A stretch of 40,023 nt of DNA from DATGJX01 sp035279385 (GCA_035279385.1 DATEHZ010000103.1:1-40023); one strand, 5' to 3'; positions 16,636 to 28,214 are shown, counted from the first letter of the stretch. A program made the numbers and translations. Notes: a model not told the origin generated them from the letters alone.

Positions 16636-17375
16636 ATCAAGCCAAACGCGCGCAGCAGCGATGCGCCTCCATCGGCTTCATCCAGAATGCCGGCACGCCA
16701 ATGTGCGCGGGCGAGGCGCTCGAGCAGCGTCTCTTCACGCTCGCGGACCGCGCGCGCATACCGCTCGCGCTCGCGCCTGCCGAAGAAGAGACGCTCGCTC
16801 GCGCCGCTTTCGCTGTCGCGCACGCGTTCGAATCCGCCCAGCGGCAGGCCGTCGTACCAGGGATCGCGCGCGACCAGAGCGGTGCAGTCGAAGCGCAGCC
16901 CGAGTTTGAAGAGCGCGTCGTCATCCGCGGGCAGATCCCAAAAATCGCTCACCAGCAGCAGCGCGCTCCCCCGCGGCAGCACGTGCGAGGCGATTTCGAG
17001 CGCGCGCGTTAATTCGAACGGCTCGCCGGCCTCCAGATGCACGATACGATCGCTGCGGTCGGCCGCGCCGTACCACGCTTGCATCGCCTCTCCGGCACAC
17101 TCGAGCAGCGAGCGCCGCCGTCCCGCGCGCATCGAATCCGAGTCATCGACGACGGCCGCAAACGTGAGGGCGACGTCTTCGAGGACGACGCGCGTCTGCA
17201 ACTGCGCGGTCCGCGCGGTGGCTGCCCAGTCAATGCGCCGGATGTCGTCGCCCGGCACGTATTCCCGCAGTTCCACGAACTCGTATCCGTCGCCCCGATA
17301 CATCACGGGCGACCCGGCGCCCGTGCGCCGTGGGCGCCGCCTGCCGCGCAGCAGCGCCTCCCGTATCGGTTTCAC
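16632..17375 (-). CDS. DUF58 protein (MoxR-associated, VWA-like)
   Basis: Cytoplasmic 247-residue DUF58 protein. The signature ELREYVPGDDIRRIDW is at 35-50, preceded by the basic N-terminus that usually contains GRHRS-like sequence and here reads RGRRRPRRTGAGSP. A VWA-like fold follows, with a degenerate MIDAS-like DDSDSM at 77-82 and LLVSDFWD later. Members almost always occur next to a MoxR ATPase, as here. The GTG start at 17375 overlaps the MoxR stop by 4 nt, and the end overlaps the VWA gene by 4 nt. Biochemical role unknown. It is probably an adaptor between the ATPase and membrane VWA proteins. Confidence 0.9.
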   Translation of the reverse strand: MKPIREALLRGRRRPRRTGAGSPVMYRGDGYEFVELREYVPGDDIRRIDWAATARTAQLQTRVVLEDVALTFAAVVDDSDSMRAGRRRSLLECAGEAMQAWYGAADRSDRIVHLEAGEPFELTRALEIASHVLPRGSALLLVSDFWDLPADDDALFKLGLRFDCTALVARDPWYDGLPLGGFERVRDSESGASERLFFGRRERERYARAVREREETLLERLARAHWRAGILDEADGGASLLRAFGLI

Positions 17376-18289
17376 GGCGCGCGTACCGCCGCGATCGTCG
17401 AGAGCAAAATCTGCTCCGGATCGGCGCGTTCGACGGCGATGCGATGCGTGAAGCCGATGCGATGGCGCAGCACGAACGGAGCGACGAGCCGGACGTCGTC
17501 GGGCAGCACGAAATCGCGTCCGCCGAGCAACGCCTTCGCGCGCGCGACGAACGCGAGCGCGAGCGTGGCGCGCGGACTTGCGCCGTGTTCGACGTACGGC
17601 GAGGGCTTACGCGTCTCCATCACCAGATCGACGATGTAGTGCTTGATCTTCTCTTCCAAATGCACGGCGCGCGCCTGCTGCCGCCACTCCAGCACGTCGT
17701 CCAGCGTTGCGACGCCGCGCACCGGATGCGTATCCGCCACGGCGAAACGATCGAGAATGGCGCGTTCTTCTTCGTGCGAGGGCAGATCGACGCGCACTTT
17801 GAGCAAAAACCGATCGAGCTGCGCGAACGGCAGAGCGTACGTGCCGTCGGCATCGAGCGGATTCATCGTCGCGAGCACGATGAACGGGTTCGGAAGGCCG
17901 TAGGTCTGCGGACCGATCGTCACTTGCCGCTCCTGCATCGCCTCGAGCAGCGCCGACTGCACCTTTGCCGGCGCGCGATTGATCTCGTCCGCCAGCACGA
18001 CGTTGGCGAAAATCGGTCCGAGCACGGTCGTGAACGCGGTTTCACGCTGATCGAAGACGCGCGTGCCGACGATATCGGCCGGAAGCAGATCGGGCGTGAA
18101 TTGGACGCGTTTGAACTCACCTTCGAGCGCTGCCGCAAGGCATCTGCACGCCAGCGTCTTCGCAAGTCCGGGCGGTCCCTCGAGCAGCACGTGGCCGTCC
18201 GCGACGAGCGCGAGAACCAGCGACTCGACGACGTCACTCTGCCCGACGATCGTGCGCGTCAGGGCATCGATCAACACCGCGGGTTGCAC
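17372..18289 (-). CDS. MoxR-family AAA+ ATPase
   Basis: AAA+ chaperone-like ATPase of 305 residues. Walker A GPPGLAKT is at 38-45. The helix-2 insert region shows FTPDLLPADIVGTRVF, Walker B is VVLADEINRAPAKVQSALLEAM and the pore-side MQERQVTIG follows. Sensor-1 is VLATMNPLD, and the C-terminal lid has PSPYVEHGASPRATLAL. These are textbook MoxR motifs. The start is a GTG at 18289, overlapping the BatD-like gene by 19 nt. MoxR proteins work with VWA partners, and DUF58 and VWA genes follow directly downstream. Confidence 0.94.
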   Translation of the reverse strand: MQPAVLIDALTRTIVGQSDVVESLVLALVADGHVLLEGPPGLAKTLACRCLAAALEGEFKRVQFTPDLLPADIVGTRVFDQRETAFTTVLGPIFANVVLADEINRAPAKVQSALLEAMQERQVTIGPQTYGLPNPFIVLATMNPLDADGTYALPFAQLDRFLLKVRVDLPSHEEERAILDRFAVADTHPVRGVATLDDVLEWRQQARAVHLEEKIKHYIVDLVMETRKPSPYVEHGASPRATLALAFVARAKALLGGRDFVLPDDVRLVAPFVLRHRIGFTHRIAVERADPEQILLSTIAAVRAP

Positions 18290-19122
18290 AGCACCTCCTC
18301 AATCGCGTCATCCAAGCGCGTTTGCTCGACGAACGCCGCACGCTCCACCTTCATCAGCAGCCGCCGCAGCTTCGCATCGTTCGCACCCGGACGGCGCAGC
18401 ACGTCGCTCAGCGTTTCGCCGTCGCTCGCCCCGGTGCTTCGCCAGAGCGCGCCGCGCAACGCGAGCACGCAGGCGCGATCGCGCCGCTCGCGCAGCACAT
18501 CGAAGGCCTCGCTCACCTCGTCCTTGGCCGGCGCCGCCGCAATAGGCTCCGGTTCCGCCTCGTCGACCTGAGCCGCTCGCAGCACGACCTCACCCCGGCG
18601 CCGACGCCAAAACAGTGCCGCGACGACGAACACCAGCGCGGCGAGCAGCAGCAGATCGATCGCGACGAGCGCGATCTTGCGCAAGACGTCCCACGCGTCG
18701 TTCACCGGACCGCCGCCGACCGGCAGACGCAGTGAGTTCGAAATGAAGCGCTTGGGCTTGCCGTCGCGCGCGTCGATTGCATCCAGATACGCCGAACTCA
18801 CCGAGAGCACGCCCCGCTCGTGGGCGACCAGCGTGAGCGTTTCTCGATACGTCGTGCCGGTTTTCCCATGCGTGAGCTGCCGGACGTCCCCGAGCTCTTC
18901 GGCGCCGAAAAACGTGGGCAGAAAGACGTTGCGAAGTTGCACGAGGTTATCCGAGACGCCGATGTTCAGCGTGACGTGGAACGGCTGCTCGGGCTGCGGA
19001 TTCGCCGTATCGGAAGAGAGCGTAAAACTGCGTACGTGCAGACGCTGATACTGCTGCGCCTGCGCCGGACGCGCGAGCAGCAGAAACGCCAGGGCGAACG
19101 CTAGACCAAATCGTGCAGCCAT
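18271..19122 (-). CDS. BatD-like exported membrane protein
   Basis: A 283-residue protein with a clear signal peptide (MAARFGLAFALAFLLLARP, cleavage likely after AQA). A periplasmic beta-rich domain of about 130 residues follows (VRSFTLSSDTANPQPEQPFHVTL, then RETLTLVAHERGVLSVSSAYLDA in two pieces), then one membrane helix (about 143-170) and a cytoplasmic helical tail. This layout and its place upstream of MoxR, DUF58 and VWA genes resemble BatD or the N-terminal part of it, although the protein is much shorter than typical BatD. I chose the ATG at 19122, which gives the signal peptide and overlaps carA by 22 nt. The longer frame upstream is a shadow of carA. Confidence 0.72.
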   Translation of the reverse strand: MAARFGLAFALAFLLLARPAQAQQYQRLHVRSFTLSSDTANPQPEQPFHVTLNIGVSDNLVQLRNVFLPTFFGAEELGDVRQLTHGKTGTTYRETLTLVAHERGVLSVSSAYLDAIDARDGKPKRFISNSLRLPVGGGPVNDAWDVLRKIALVAIDLLLLAALVFVVAALFWRRRRGEVVLRAAQVDEAEPEPIAAAPAKDEVSEAFDVLRERRDRACVLALRGALWRSTGASDGETLSDVLRRPGANDAKLRRLLMKVERAAFVEQTRLDDAIEEVLCNPRC

Positions 19123-20174
19123 TGCGCGAAGAGACGGCGCGCATCGAACGGCCCCGGCGAAGCCTCGGGATGGAATTGCACCGCCGCAATCGGCAGATCG
19201 CGATGGCGGAAGCCTTCGTTCGTGCCGTCGTTGAGGTTCACCATCGTCTGCTCGAGTGCGGCGGGCATCGATCGCGCGTCGACGGCGTACCCGTGGTTGT
19301 GCGCGGTGACGATGACCTCGCCGTGCTGCAGATCTTTGACGGGCTGATTGCCGCCGCGATGGCCGTACGGCAATTTGAAGGTACGCGCGCCGCACGCGAG
19401 GGCGAGCAATTGATGGCCCAGACAGACGCCGTACATCGGGCGTTTGCCGAGCAGCGATCGCAGCGTGTCGATCGTCTGCGGCAGATCGGTCGGATCGCCG
19501 GGACCGGGCGAGATGAACACCGCCTCGGGTTCGTAGCGCATGATCTCTTCTTCACTCGCGTTGTACGGAAGCACGGTCACGTTGGCACCGAGCGCCGTCA
19601 ACTCTCGAATGATGGCCTTCTTCACGCCGCAGTCGAGCAGCACGACCCGCGGCCCGTTCGGATCGCCCTCGACGTGCTCGACCGTCGTGGCGACGCTCGG
19701 CACGAGTTCCTTGGTCGTCGCACGCCGCACGAACTCCACCAGTCGCTCTTCGGCGCTATGAAGCGCCGCTTCACCGACGGCGAGCGCCGCCCAAATCGTT
19801 CCATGCTCGCGCAGCGTGATCGTGATCGAGCGCGTGTCCGCATCGACCATTGTCGGGACCTTTTGCTCGTTCAGCCACGCGGGAAGCGTCGTGCGCGCGG
19901 CGTGATGCGAGGGATGTTCGGCGATGCGTTTTATCACCGCGCCCGCAACGCATGCGCGCGGGTATTGCGCCACCTCGCCGGAAATGCCGTAATTGCCGAT
20001 CATCGGATAGGTGAACGTGAGGATCTGTCCCGCGTACGACGGGTCCGTGAGCGCCTCTTCGTACCCGGTCATGCCGGTGTAAAAGACCGCCTCACCGAGC
20101 GCGAGTCCTTCGAACTCCAGTCCGTTCCCGTCGAATCGCGTGCCGTCTGCTAAAAAAAGCGCTGCCTTGTTCAC
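19101..20174 (-). CDS. carA: Carbamoyl-phosphate synthase small subunit CarA (glutaminase)
   Basis: Class I glutamine amidotransferase that passes ammonia to CarB. The N-terminal CPSase domain shows FYTGMTGYEEALTDPSYAGQ (31-50) and TFTYPMIGNYG. The C-terminal GATase domain holds the triad Cys251 (GVCLGHQLLALA), His335 and Glu337 (HPEASPGP), plus FISPGPGDP. Length 357 is slightly short but complete. The GTG start at 20174 overlaps the pyrC stop as GTGA. carA sits with pyrB and pyrC, while carB is about 6 kb further downstream in the same direction. Confidence 0.97.
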   Translation of the reverse strand: MNKAALFLADGTRFDGNGLEFEGLALGEAVFYTGMTGYEEALTDPSYAGQILTFTYPMIGNYGISGEVAQYPRACVAGAVIKRIAEHPSHHAARTTLPAWLNEQKVPTMVDADTRSITITLREHGTIWAALAVGEAALHSAEERLVEFVRRATTKELVPSVATTVEHVEGDPNGPRVVLLDCGVKKAIIRELTALGANVTVLPYNASEEEIMRYEPEAVFISPGPGDPTDLPQTIDTLRSLLGKRPMYGVCLGHQLLALACGARTFKLPYGHRGGNQPVKDLQHGEVIVTAHNHGYAVDARSMPAALEQTMVNLNDGTNEGFRHRDLPIAAVQFHPEASPGPFDARRLFAQWLHDLV

Positions 20175-21463
20175 CTAGCCACCTGTGAGAGAATGCGTCC
20201 GTCCTGCATAACGAGTCTGCCGCCGACGATCGTCGCGAGTGCGCGGCGCGGAAGCGTCATTCCGGCGAACGGCGTGGATTTGCCTTTGGAATAGAACAGC
20301 GCCGGATCGACACGCCATGGCCGATCGGCAAAAATCGTAATGTCCGCCGGCGAGCCGGGTACGAGCGTTCCGCCGCGTACGCGCAGAATGCGCGCCGGAT
20401 TCGTCGAAAGCAGTTCGACGAAACGCGAAACGGGCAGATCCGCAAGTGCGTACGCGTACGCGCCGACCGCAATCTCCAACCCCGTGAATCCGACGCACGC
20501 ATCGTGCAGCGCGCCGCCTTTTTCGCTCTGTGTATGCGGCGCGTGATCCGTTGCGAGCGCGTCGACGGTGCCGTCCCGAACCGCGTCGCGCAATGCCCGC
20601 ACGTCGTCCTCGAACCGCAGCGGCGGATTTACCTTCGCGCGCGCTCCAAGATGCGCGACGTCGGCTTCCGTGAAGACCAAATGATGCGGTGCGACTTCGC
20701 ACGTGAGCGCGGCGGGACCGCCGTCCGCGCCCAGCACGCCCTTCGCCCAGCGAACGATCTCGATCGCGCTGCGCGTGGAGACGTGGGCGACGTGCAGGGG
20801 GCATTCGGCCTGCGCGGCGACGAGCACGTCGCGTGCGACGATGACGTCCTCGGAGACCGGCGGCACGCCGGCAACGCCGAGTTTGCGCGAGGTCGGACCG
20901 AGCGTCATCACGGTATCCTGCTTGAGCCGTTCGTCTTCGCAATGCACGATGAGCAGCTTGCGCTGCCGTGCCGCGCGCAGCATCACGGCGTTGTCCATCA
21001 CGGTGTTGCCGTCGTCGCTGAACGCAACCGCGCCTGCGGCGGCAAGCGCGCCGTAGTCGGCGATCTCCGTTCCTTTACGCCCCTTGGTAATCGCACCGAT
21101 CGGATAGACGCGCGCCAGGGAATCTTCTTCGCCGCGCTGCGTTACCCAACGCACGAGTTCCGGCGTGTCGAGCGCGGGATTGGTGTTCGGCATCGCGGCC
21201 ACGGCGGTGAATCCGCCGGCAGCCGCGGCGGCCGTTCCGGTTGCGATCGTTTCCTTCTCCGGATAACCCGGCTCGCGCAGATGCACGTGCATGTCGATGA
21301 ATCCTGGTGCGACATAGGCACCGGATGCGTCGACGATCTGCTCGCCGTCCTCGGCTGCGAGACGTTCGCCGAGCTCGGCGATGACGCCGCCTCGCAGGCG
21401 CACGTCGAAACGCGCGTCCAGCCGCTGTGCCGGATCGACGAGGTGTCCGCCGCGTACGAGCAT
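20171..21463 (-). CDS. pyrC: Dihydroorotase PyrC
   Basis: Zinc amidohydrolase that closes carbamoyl-aspartate to dihydroorotate, step three of UMP synthesis. The 430 residues show the metal-binding HxH in GFIDMHVHLREPG (His59 and His61), followed by KETIATGT, and the AMPNTNPALD and HCED blocks. DHAPH near residue 305 carries the catalytic Asp, and the C-terminal FVELLSTNPARIL and GSPADITIF segments follow. These fit the type I (PyrC/AllB-like) dihydroorotases of Gram-positives and related phyla. The ATG at 21463 is 1 nt from the pyrB stop. Catalytic residues look intact. Confidence 0.96.
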   Translation of the reverse strand: MLVRGGHLVDPAQRLDARFDVRLRGGVIAELGERLAAEDGEQIVDASGAYVAPGFIDMHVHLREPGYPEKETIATGTAAAAAGGFTAVAAMPNTNPALDTPELVRWVTQRGEEDSLARVYPIGAITKGRKGTEIADYGALAAAGAVAFSDDGNTVMDNAVMLRAARQRKLLIVHCEDERLKQDTVMTLGPTSRKLGVAGVPPVSEDVIVARDVLVAAQAECPLHVAHVSTRSAIEIVRWAKGVLGADGGPAALTCEVAPHHLVFTEADVAHLGARAKVNPPLRFEDDVRALRDAVRDGTVDALATDHAPHTQSEKGGALHDACVGFTGLEIAVGAYAYALADLPVSRFVELLSTNPARILRVRGGTLVPGSPADITIFADRPWRVDPALFYSKGKSTPFAGMTLPRRALATIVGGRLVMQDGRILSQVAR

Positions 21464-21464
21464 G

Positions 21465-22379
21465 CTATGCCACTAACGTTCGGGCGCCGTTGACGAGAAA
21501 ATCGAGCACCGCCATACGTACGCTCACGCCGTGCATGACCTGCCGCGCGTAGCGCCAGCCTGCAAACTCGAGCACCGAATCGTCGAGCTCGACGCCGCGA
21601 TTGTACGGGCCCGGGTGCATGACGATCGTATCTTCGCGCAAGCGGCGCAGACGTTTGGAATCGAGCCGGTACTGCGCGATGTACTCTTCGTCGGTCAGCG
21701 GCATACTGGCGAAGCGCTCGCGCTGGATGCGCAGCAGCACGATGGCGTCGAGCTCGTCGAGCACGCCATCGAAATCCCGCTCGATGCGCACGTGCGGCTG
21801 CATGAAGTCCGCAGGCAGGAACGCTTCCGGGCCGATGAGCACGACCTCGGCGCCCAAACTGCGCAGTCCGGCGATACTCGAATGCGCCACCCGGCTATGC
21901 ATGATGTCGCCCACCAAGCCGATCTTGCGTCCGCGTACGTCGCCGAACTCTTCGCGCAGCGTGTAGAGATCGAGCAGCGCCTGCGTCGGATGTGCGTGGC
22001 TGCCGTCGCCCGCGTTGACGACGTGTCCGTCGAAGACCAGGGCAACCCGGCGGGGAAACCCCGGTTCGGGATGGCGCACCACGATGACGTTCACGCCCAT
22101 TGCCGCAAGCGTGATCGCGGTATCTTCGATGGTTTCGCCTTTGCTCAGGCTCGACTGGCTCGGCCAAATCGTGATCACGTCGGCGCCCAGACGCTGCTGC
22201 GCCAGCGTGAACGAGGTCATCGTGCGCGTGCTGTGCTCGAAGAACATATTGACGCACGCGATGCCTTCGAGCAACCGTCCCGGACGTCCGCGTTCGAAAT
22301 CCGCCGTGCGCGTGAAGATGTACTCGATCTCTTCCGCGTTCAGATCGTCCAGATCGATGAGGCTACGCCTGGTCCGCAA
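21465..22379 (-). CDS. pyrB: Aspartate carbamoyltransferase catalytic subunit PyrB
   Basis: Joins carbamoyl phosphate and aspartate. The 304-residue protein has the carbamoyl-phosphate loop FFEHSTRTMTSF (46-57), VRHPEPG, HPTQALLDLYTLREEFG, and HPGPYNRGVEL near the end. The usual loop is FFEPSTRTxxSF, so His48-for-Pro is a mild variation, and STRT itself is intact. The start is a TTG at 22379, overlapping pyrR by 17 nt. No pyrI regulatory subunit is nearby, as expected when PyrR is the regulator. Confidence 0.96.
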   Translation of the reverse strand: MRTRRSLIDLDDLNAEEIEYIFTRTADFERGRPGRLLEGIACVNMFFEHSTRTMTSFTLAQQRLGADVITIWPSQSSLSKGETIEDTAITLAAMGVNVIVVRHPEPGFPRRVALVFDGHVVNAGDGSHAHPTQALLDLYTLREEFGDVRGRKIGLVGDIMHSRVAHSSIAGLRSLGAEVVLIGPEAFLPADFMQPHVRIERDFDGVLDELDAIVLLRIQRERFASMPLTDEEYIAQYRLDSKRLRRLREDTIVMHPGPYNRGVELDDSVLEFAGWRYARQVMHGVSVRMAVLDFLVNGARTLVA

Positions 22380-22904
22380 CGATCGCGACCTCGTCCTGCG
22401 CCGAGGGCTGTCCGTTTACGCTCACGACGACGCGTTCGCGGCGGCTGGTCGGAATGAAACGGCCGACGTAATCGGGCTGCACCGGAAGTTCGCGCAATCC
22501 ACGGTCGACGAGTACGCAGAGCCGCACCGCCGCCGGGCGCCCCAGATCCGTCACGGCGTCGAGCGCGGACCGAATGGTGCGTCCGGTGTAGAGGACGTCG
22601 TCGATGATGACGACCGTCTTACCAGTCACGCTGTCCGGAATCTGCGACTCCGGCAACTCGTGCGTGACCTCGTCGTCACGATAGAGATTGATGTTGAGAA
22701 ATCCCAGGGGCGGCTTCTTGCCGCTGATGCGTTCGACTTGCGCGGCAACCCGCTGTGCGAGCGCCTCGCCGCCGCGGCGAATGCCGATGAGGTATAGGCC
22801 GTCCTGCGCGTCTTCGGGCTCGAGGATCTGATGGGCCAGACGAGCGACGATCCGATCGATCTCCGCCGCGCCCACCAGAACGCGCCGCTTCACGGTCGAT
22901 GCCG

Positions 22905-22908
<4 letters not shown>
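22363..22908 (-). CDS. pyrR: Bifunctional pyr operon regulator / uracil phosphoribosyltransferase PyrR
   Basis: PyrR binds pyr mRNA in a UMP-dependent way in Firmicutes and also has weak uracil phosphoribosyltransferase activity. The 181 residues carry the PRPP loop VVIIDDVLYTGRT (99-111), GIRRGGEAL (42-50) and LPVQPDYVGRFIPTS (141-155), all typical PyrR blocks. It heads the pyrR-pyrB-pyrC-carA set, but its start overlaps the valS stop as ATGA, so there is no leader of its own where a PyrR attenuator could sit. Control, if any, must act inside coding sequence or on translation. The C-terminal VNGQPSAQDEVAIVADQA tail is slightly extended. Confidence 0.95.
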
Positions 22909-25562
<2,654 letters not shown>

Positions 25563-25592
25563 GGTCGCCTTGCGTTCGCCCTAAACCAATGG

Positions 25593-25613
25593 CCGCCCTC
25601 GGGCGGGCCCGCC
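25593..25613 (-). terminator. GC-rich hairpin between receiver gene and valS
   Basis: GGCGGGCCCGCC at 25602-25613 is a perfect 12-nt palindrome, and CCGCCC (25593-25598) can also pair with GGGCGG (25601-25606). On the minus strand this folds as a 7-bp GC stem with one bulge and a CGAG loop, followed by ATTGGTTTAG, which is only weakly U-rich. It may be a weak terminator separating the exopolysaccharide genes from valS. Confidence 0.3.
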
Positions 25614-25616
25614 TCT

Positions 25617-26048
25617 CTACCCGGTGTTCGTCCGCAGCCGGACGTCGGTGAATTCGCCCGTCTCCATCATCGTGCGCAGTCCGCGCACGATCTCGTCGCG
25701 ATCCGCGGCCTTCGTAAGCACGGCGTTCGCGCCCGAGAAATGACAGGCTTTCGCCCAATCCGCACTGCGCATGCTCGTATAGACGGCGATCAGCGCTTTC
25801 GGTAAGAGCGTGCGCAGCAGCGTGATGAATTTGAGCGGCTCTTGCGACGAAAAATCGACGTCGATAAAGAGCAGGTCCGGCGGCTGCTCGATGAGTTGCC
25901 GGAAGTTCGCCTCGCCGGCGAACGAGTCCACACCCAGACCGAGGTCTTTAAAGACCTCGGTCAGGCTGTTCACGAAGAGCTCTTGTGGCTCGATGACGTG
26001 TACTTTCACGTGTTCTCGTGTCGTCGGCAGAGAGTGATTTAGGTTCAC
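25617..26048 (-). CDS. Stand-alone response-regulator receiver protein (CheY-like)
   Basis: Single receiver domain of 143 residues with no output domain. The phosphoacceptor is probably Asp63 in LLFIDVDF (59-66). The conserved Thr/Ser is in VYTS (89-92) and the conserved Lys is Lys113 in LTKAAD. The first acidic pair is weak (VIEPQ, with Glu20 only), so metal binding and phosphorylation need checking. The start is GTG at 26048, 1 nt after the BY-kinase stop. No histidine kinase is in the window. Its position after the Wzz/BY-kinase suggests a role in exopolysaccharide control, by inference. Confidence 0.85.
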   Translation of the reverse strand: MNLNHSLPTTREHVKVHVIEPQELFVNSLTEVFKDLGLGVDSFAGEANFRQLIEQPPDLLFIDVDFSSQEPLKFITLLRTLLPKALIAVYTSMRSADWAKACHFSGANAVLTKAADRDEIVRGLRTMMETGEFTDVRLRTNTG

Positions 26049-26049
26049 G

Positions 26050-28197
26050 CTAGGCGGTGATCATCGGTTCTTCTTCGGCCGTGGCATCGCCCGGCCCGAG
26101 TTCGTACGCCCCGTAGTCGGAGCGCCGCGGCACCACGCGATTGAGCACGAAACCGAGAATGTTTTTGACGCCGACTTGCGTCAGCCGGCGCAGCGCATTC
26201 TTCGCCTCGCGAAGATCCGTTGAGCCTGCCGAGAGTACGACCACCGTGCCGTCGACTTTGCGCGACACGACCGCTGCATCGAGATTGACGCTCAGCGCGG
26301 CGGTGTCGACGATCACGCAGCGATACTGCTGCGAGGCTTCGCCGAGCATGTCGTCCATGCGCTGGGACTCGAGCAATTTAATCGGATTCGGTGTGGGCGT
26401 ACCGCTGGTAAGAATATCCAGGCCGGGATATTTCGTTTTCTGCACGACGTCGCCGAGCTTCGCGCGGCCGACCAGCACGTCGGAGAGCCCGCGCTCGTTC
26501 TTCATGTGCAGTTTCGTGTGAATCGACGCGCGTCGAAGATCCGCATCGACGAGCAGCACCCGCGGCTCGAGTTCCGCCATGGCCAGCGCGACGTTCACGG
26601 AGATGGTAGACTTGCCGTCACCCTGCGAGGGGCTCGTGGTGACGAGCGTCTCCAGTTTCGAATCGCTCGCGTACTTGATCGAGGTGACCAGTTGCAGGAA
26701 CGATTCGATTGTGAGCGTGCGCACCCAAGGCAGCGCCGCAACGCCGTTACGCATACGCACGAGCGGAATCTGAGCCAGCGGCGGAAGCGCCAGTTCTTCT
26801 TCGACTTCGCGCTCGTCTTTGATACTGCCGTCGAGGTAGTCGATGACGAATGCACCGACGATGGCCAGCGTCAGACCGAGCAGAATGCCGAGCAGCAGGT
26901 TGAGCATCAGATTCGGCGTGACGCGTGCCGAGCCAGGCGTCGCCGGCTGCGTGACGGTCACGTCGCTGAGCGCCGTGTCCTTCGCGATATTGGCGTTATT
27001 GAATTTCTGCTGCAGCGCGCCGTACACGTCTTGCGCGGATTGCGCCGCACGCTGCAGGTCGGCCAGTTGTGCTGCCTGCGCCGGCAGTTTCGCGAGCGTC
27101 GGATTGAGCTGCGTGCGCTGGCGCTGCAGCTCGCCGATTTGTGCTTGATCGGCGGCAACTTGCGCCTGATACTGCGCCTGCTGCTGCTGCAATTGCTGGT
27201 AAAGCGGATTGGGAACGGTGTTCGTATTCGCGACGACCGTGGACTGCTGGCGCGCGATCTCGTCCTTCAGCTGGGCTTCTTGCTGCCGCAGCGCGATGAC
27301 GGTCGGATGCTGATCCGTATACTGCTGGCGCGCCGTCTGGAGCTGCACGTCGACCTGCGAGAGCTGCGTCTGCAGCTGCTGCAGGACCGGGTTCGTAGCG
27401 ACCGTCGTGCCGCCGGTGATGCTGGCGGGCGTGTGAGCGAGCTGCCCGCTCACGCTCCCAAGCTGCGCTCTCGCCTGCTGCATGTCGGCTTGCGTCTGTC
27501 CGATCTTGCCGTCCAGCGTGCCCAGCGTGTTGATGTACGACTGGGTCTGGGCGTTGATGTCCGCGATGTGGTGCGTCGCCTCGAAGTCCGCCAAACGCGT
27601 CTGCGCCTCGTGCATCGTCTTGTTCGCCTGCGGCAGCTGTTTGCTCAGAAAGTCGATGGCCTGCTGCGCCTGCGAGGAAACGAGTTGGCGCTGGCGGTCG
27701 ACGACGACGCGGCCGAATTCGTTGGCAACGAGCGCGGAGGTCTTCGGATTCGACCACGTCACCGCCAGATCGATGATCGACGTGTTCGTAATCGGCTTGA
27801 CGTTCACGTGCTGCAGCAGATCGTGCGCGGACATTCCCAGACGCAGGTTTTGCGAGACCTGACCCGCCACCGGGGTTTCCTGGAACAGTTCGACGTACGT
27901 TTCCGCGCTCTGTACGCCGCTGGCGGCGAGAAGCGCGTTAAGGAACGGCAACTGCGTATCGGTGTTGTCGTTGCCGGATGGGACCGCGCTCGAGTTGCCG
28001 GCGATGACCTTGATCTCCGTCGTATAGCTCTTCGGCACCAACAGCGAGAAGATCAGGACTAGACCGATAAACCCGAGGAAGATCGCGATCATCGGGCGGA
28101 TGCGGCGTTGCAGCGTGCGCACGATGCCGTGCAGTTGCTGCGTCGATTCCGTCGCGGTGGTTGCGGCTACTGGTTGCCCAGCTGGCAGCGAATACAT
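26050..28197 (-). CDS. Polysaccharide co-polymerase fused to BY-kinase (Wzc-like)
   Basis: Inner-membrane Wzc-type protein of 715 residues that sets chain length and drives export with the Wza-like protein. Two membrane helices (36-54 and 432-453) bracket a periplasmic Wzz region with long Gln-rich coiled coil (about 170-400; TRLADFEATH, QQYTDQHPTVIALRQQEAQL). The cytoplasmic kinase has Walker A SPSQGDGKST (522-531), Walker A' VLLVDADLRR (547-556) and Walker B CVIVDT (627-632). The usual DTPP of Walker B is DTAA, and the P-loop lacks the common PGEGKS. The C-terminal Tyr cluster is reduced to Tyr695 and Tyr698. It starts 17 nt after the exporter gene. Confidence 0.93.
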   Translation of the reverse strand: MYSLPAGQPVAATTATESTQQLHGIVRTLQRRIRPMIAIFLGFIGLVLIFSLLVPKSYTTEIKVIAGNSSAVPSGNDNTDTQLPFLNALLAASGVQSAETYVELFQETPVAGQVSQNLRLGMSAHDLLQHVNVKPITNTSIIDLAVTWSNPKTSALVANEFGRVVVDRQRQLVSSQAQQAIDFLSKQLPQANKTMHEAQTRLADFEATHHIADINAQTQSYINTLGTLDGKIGQTQADMQQARAQLGSVSGQLAHTPASITGGTTVATNPVLQQLQTQLSQVDVQLQTARQQYTDQHPTVIALRQQEAQLKDEIARQQSTVVANTNTVPNPLYQQLQQQQAQYQAQVAADQAQIGELQRQRTQLNPTLAKLPAQAAQLADLQRAAQSAQDVYGALQQKFNNANIAKDTALSDVTVTQPATPGSARVTPNLMLNLLLGILLGLTLAIVGAFVIDYLDGSIKDEREVEEELALPPLAQIPLVRMRNGVAALPWVRTLTIESFLQLVTSIKYASDSKLETLVTTSPSQGDGKSTISVNVALAMAELEPRVLLVDADLRRASIHTKLHMKNERGLSDVLVGRAKLGDVVQKTKYPGLDILTSGTPTPNPIKLLESQRMDDMLGEASQQYRCVIVDTAALSVNLDAAVVSRKVDGTVVVLSAGSTDLREAKNALRRLTQVGVKNILGFVLNRVVPRRSDYGAYELGPGDATAEEEPMITA

Positions 28198-28214
28198 GGA
28201 TGTGTTCTTCCTCG

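Noticed and set aside
25563..25616. T-box riboswitch upstream of valS
   Set aside because: Only 54 nt separate the genes, too short for a T-box, and no AGGGUGG-like antiterminator sequence is seen.
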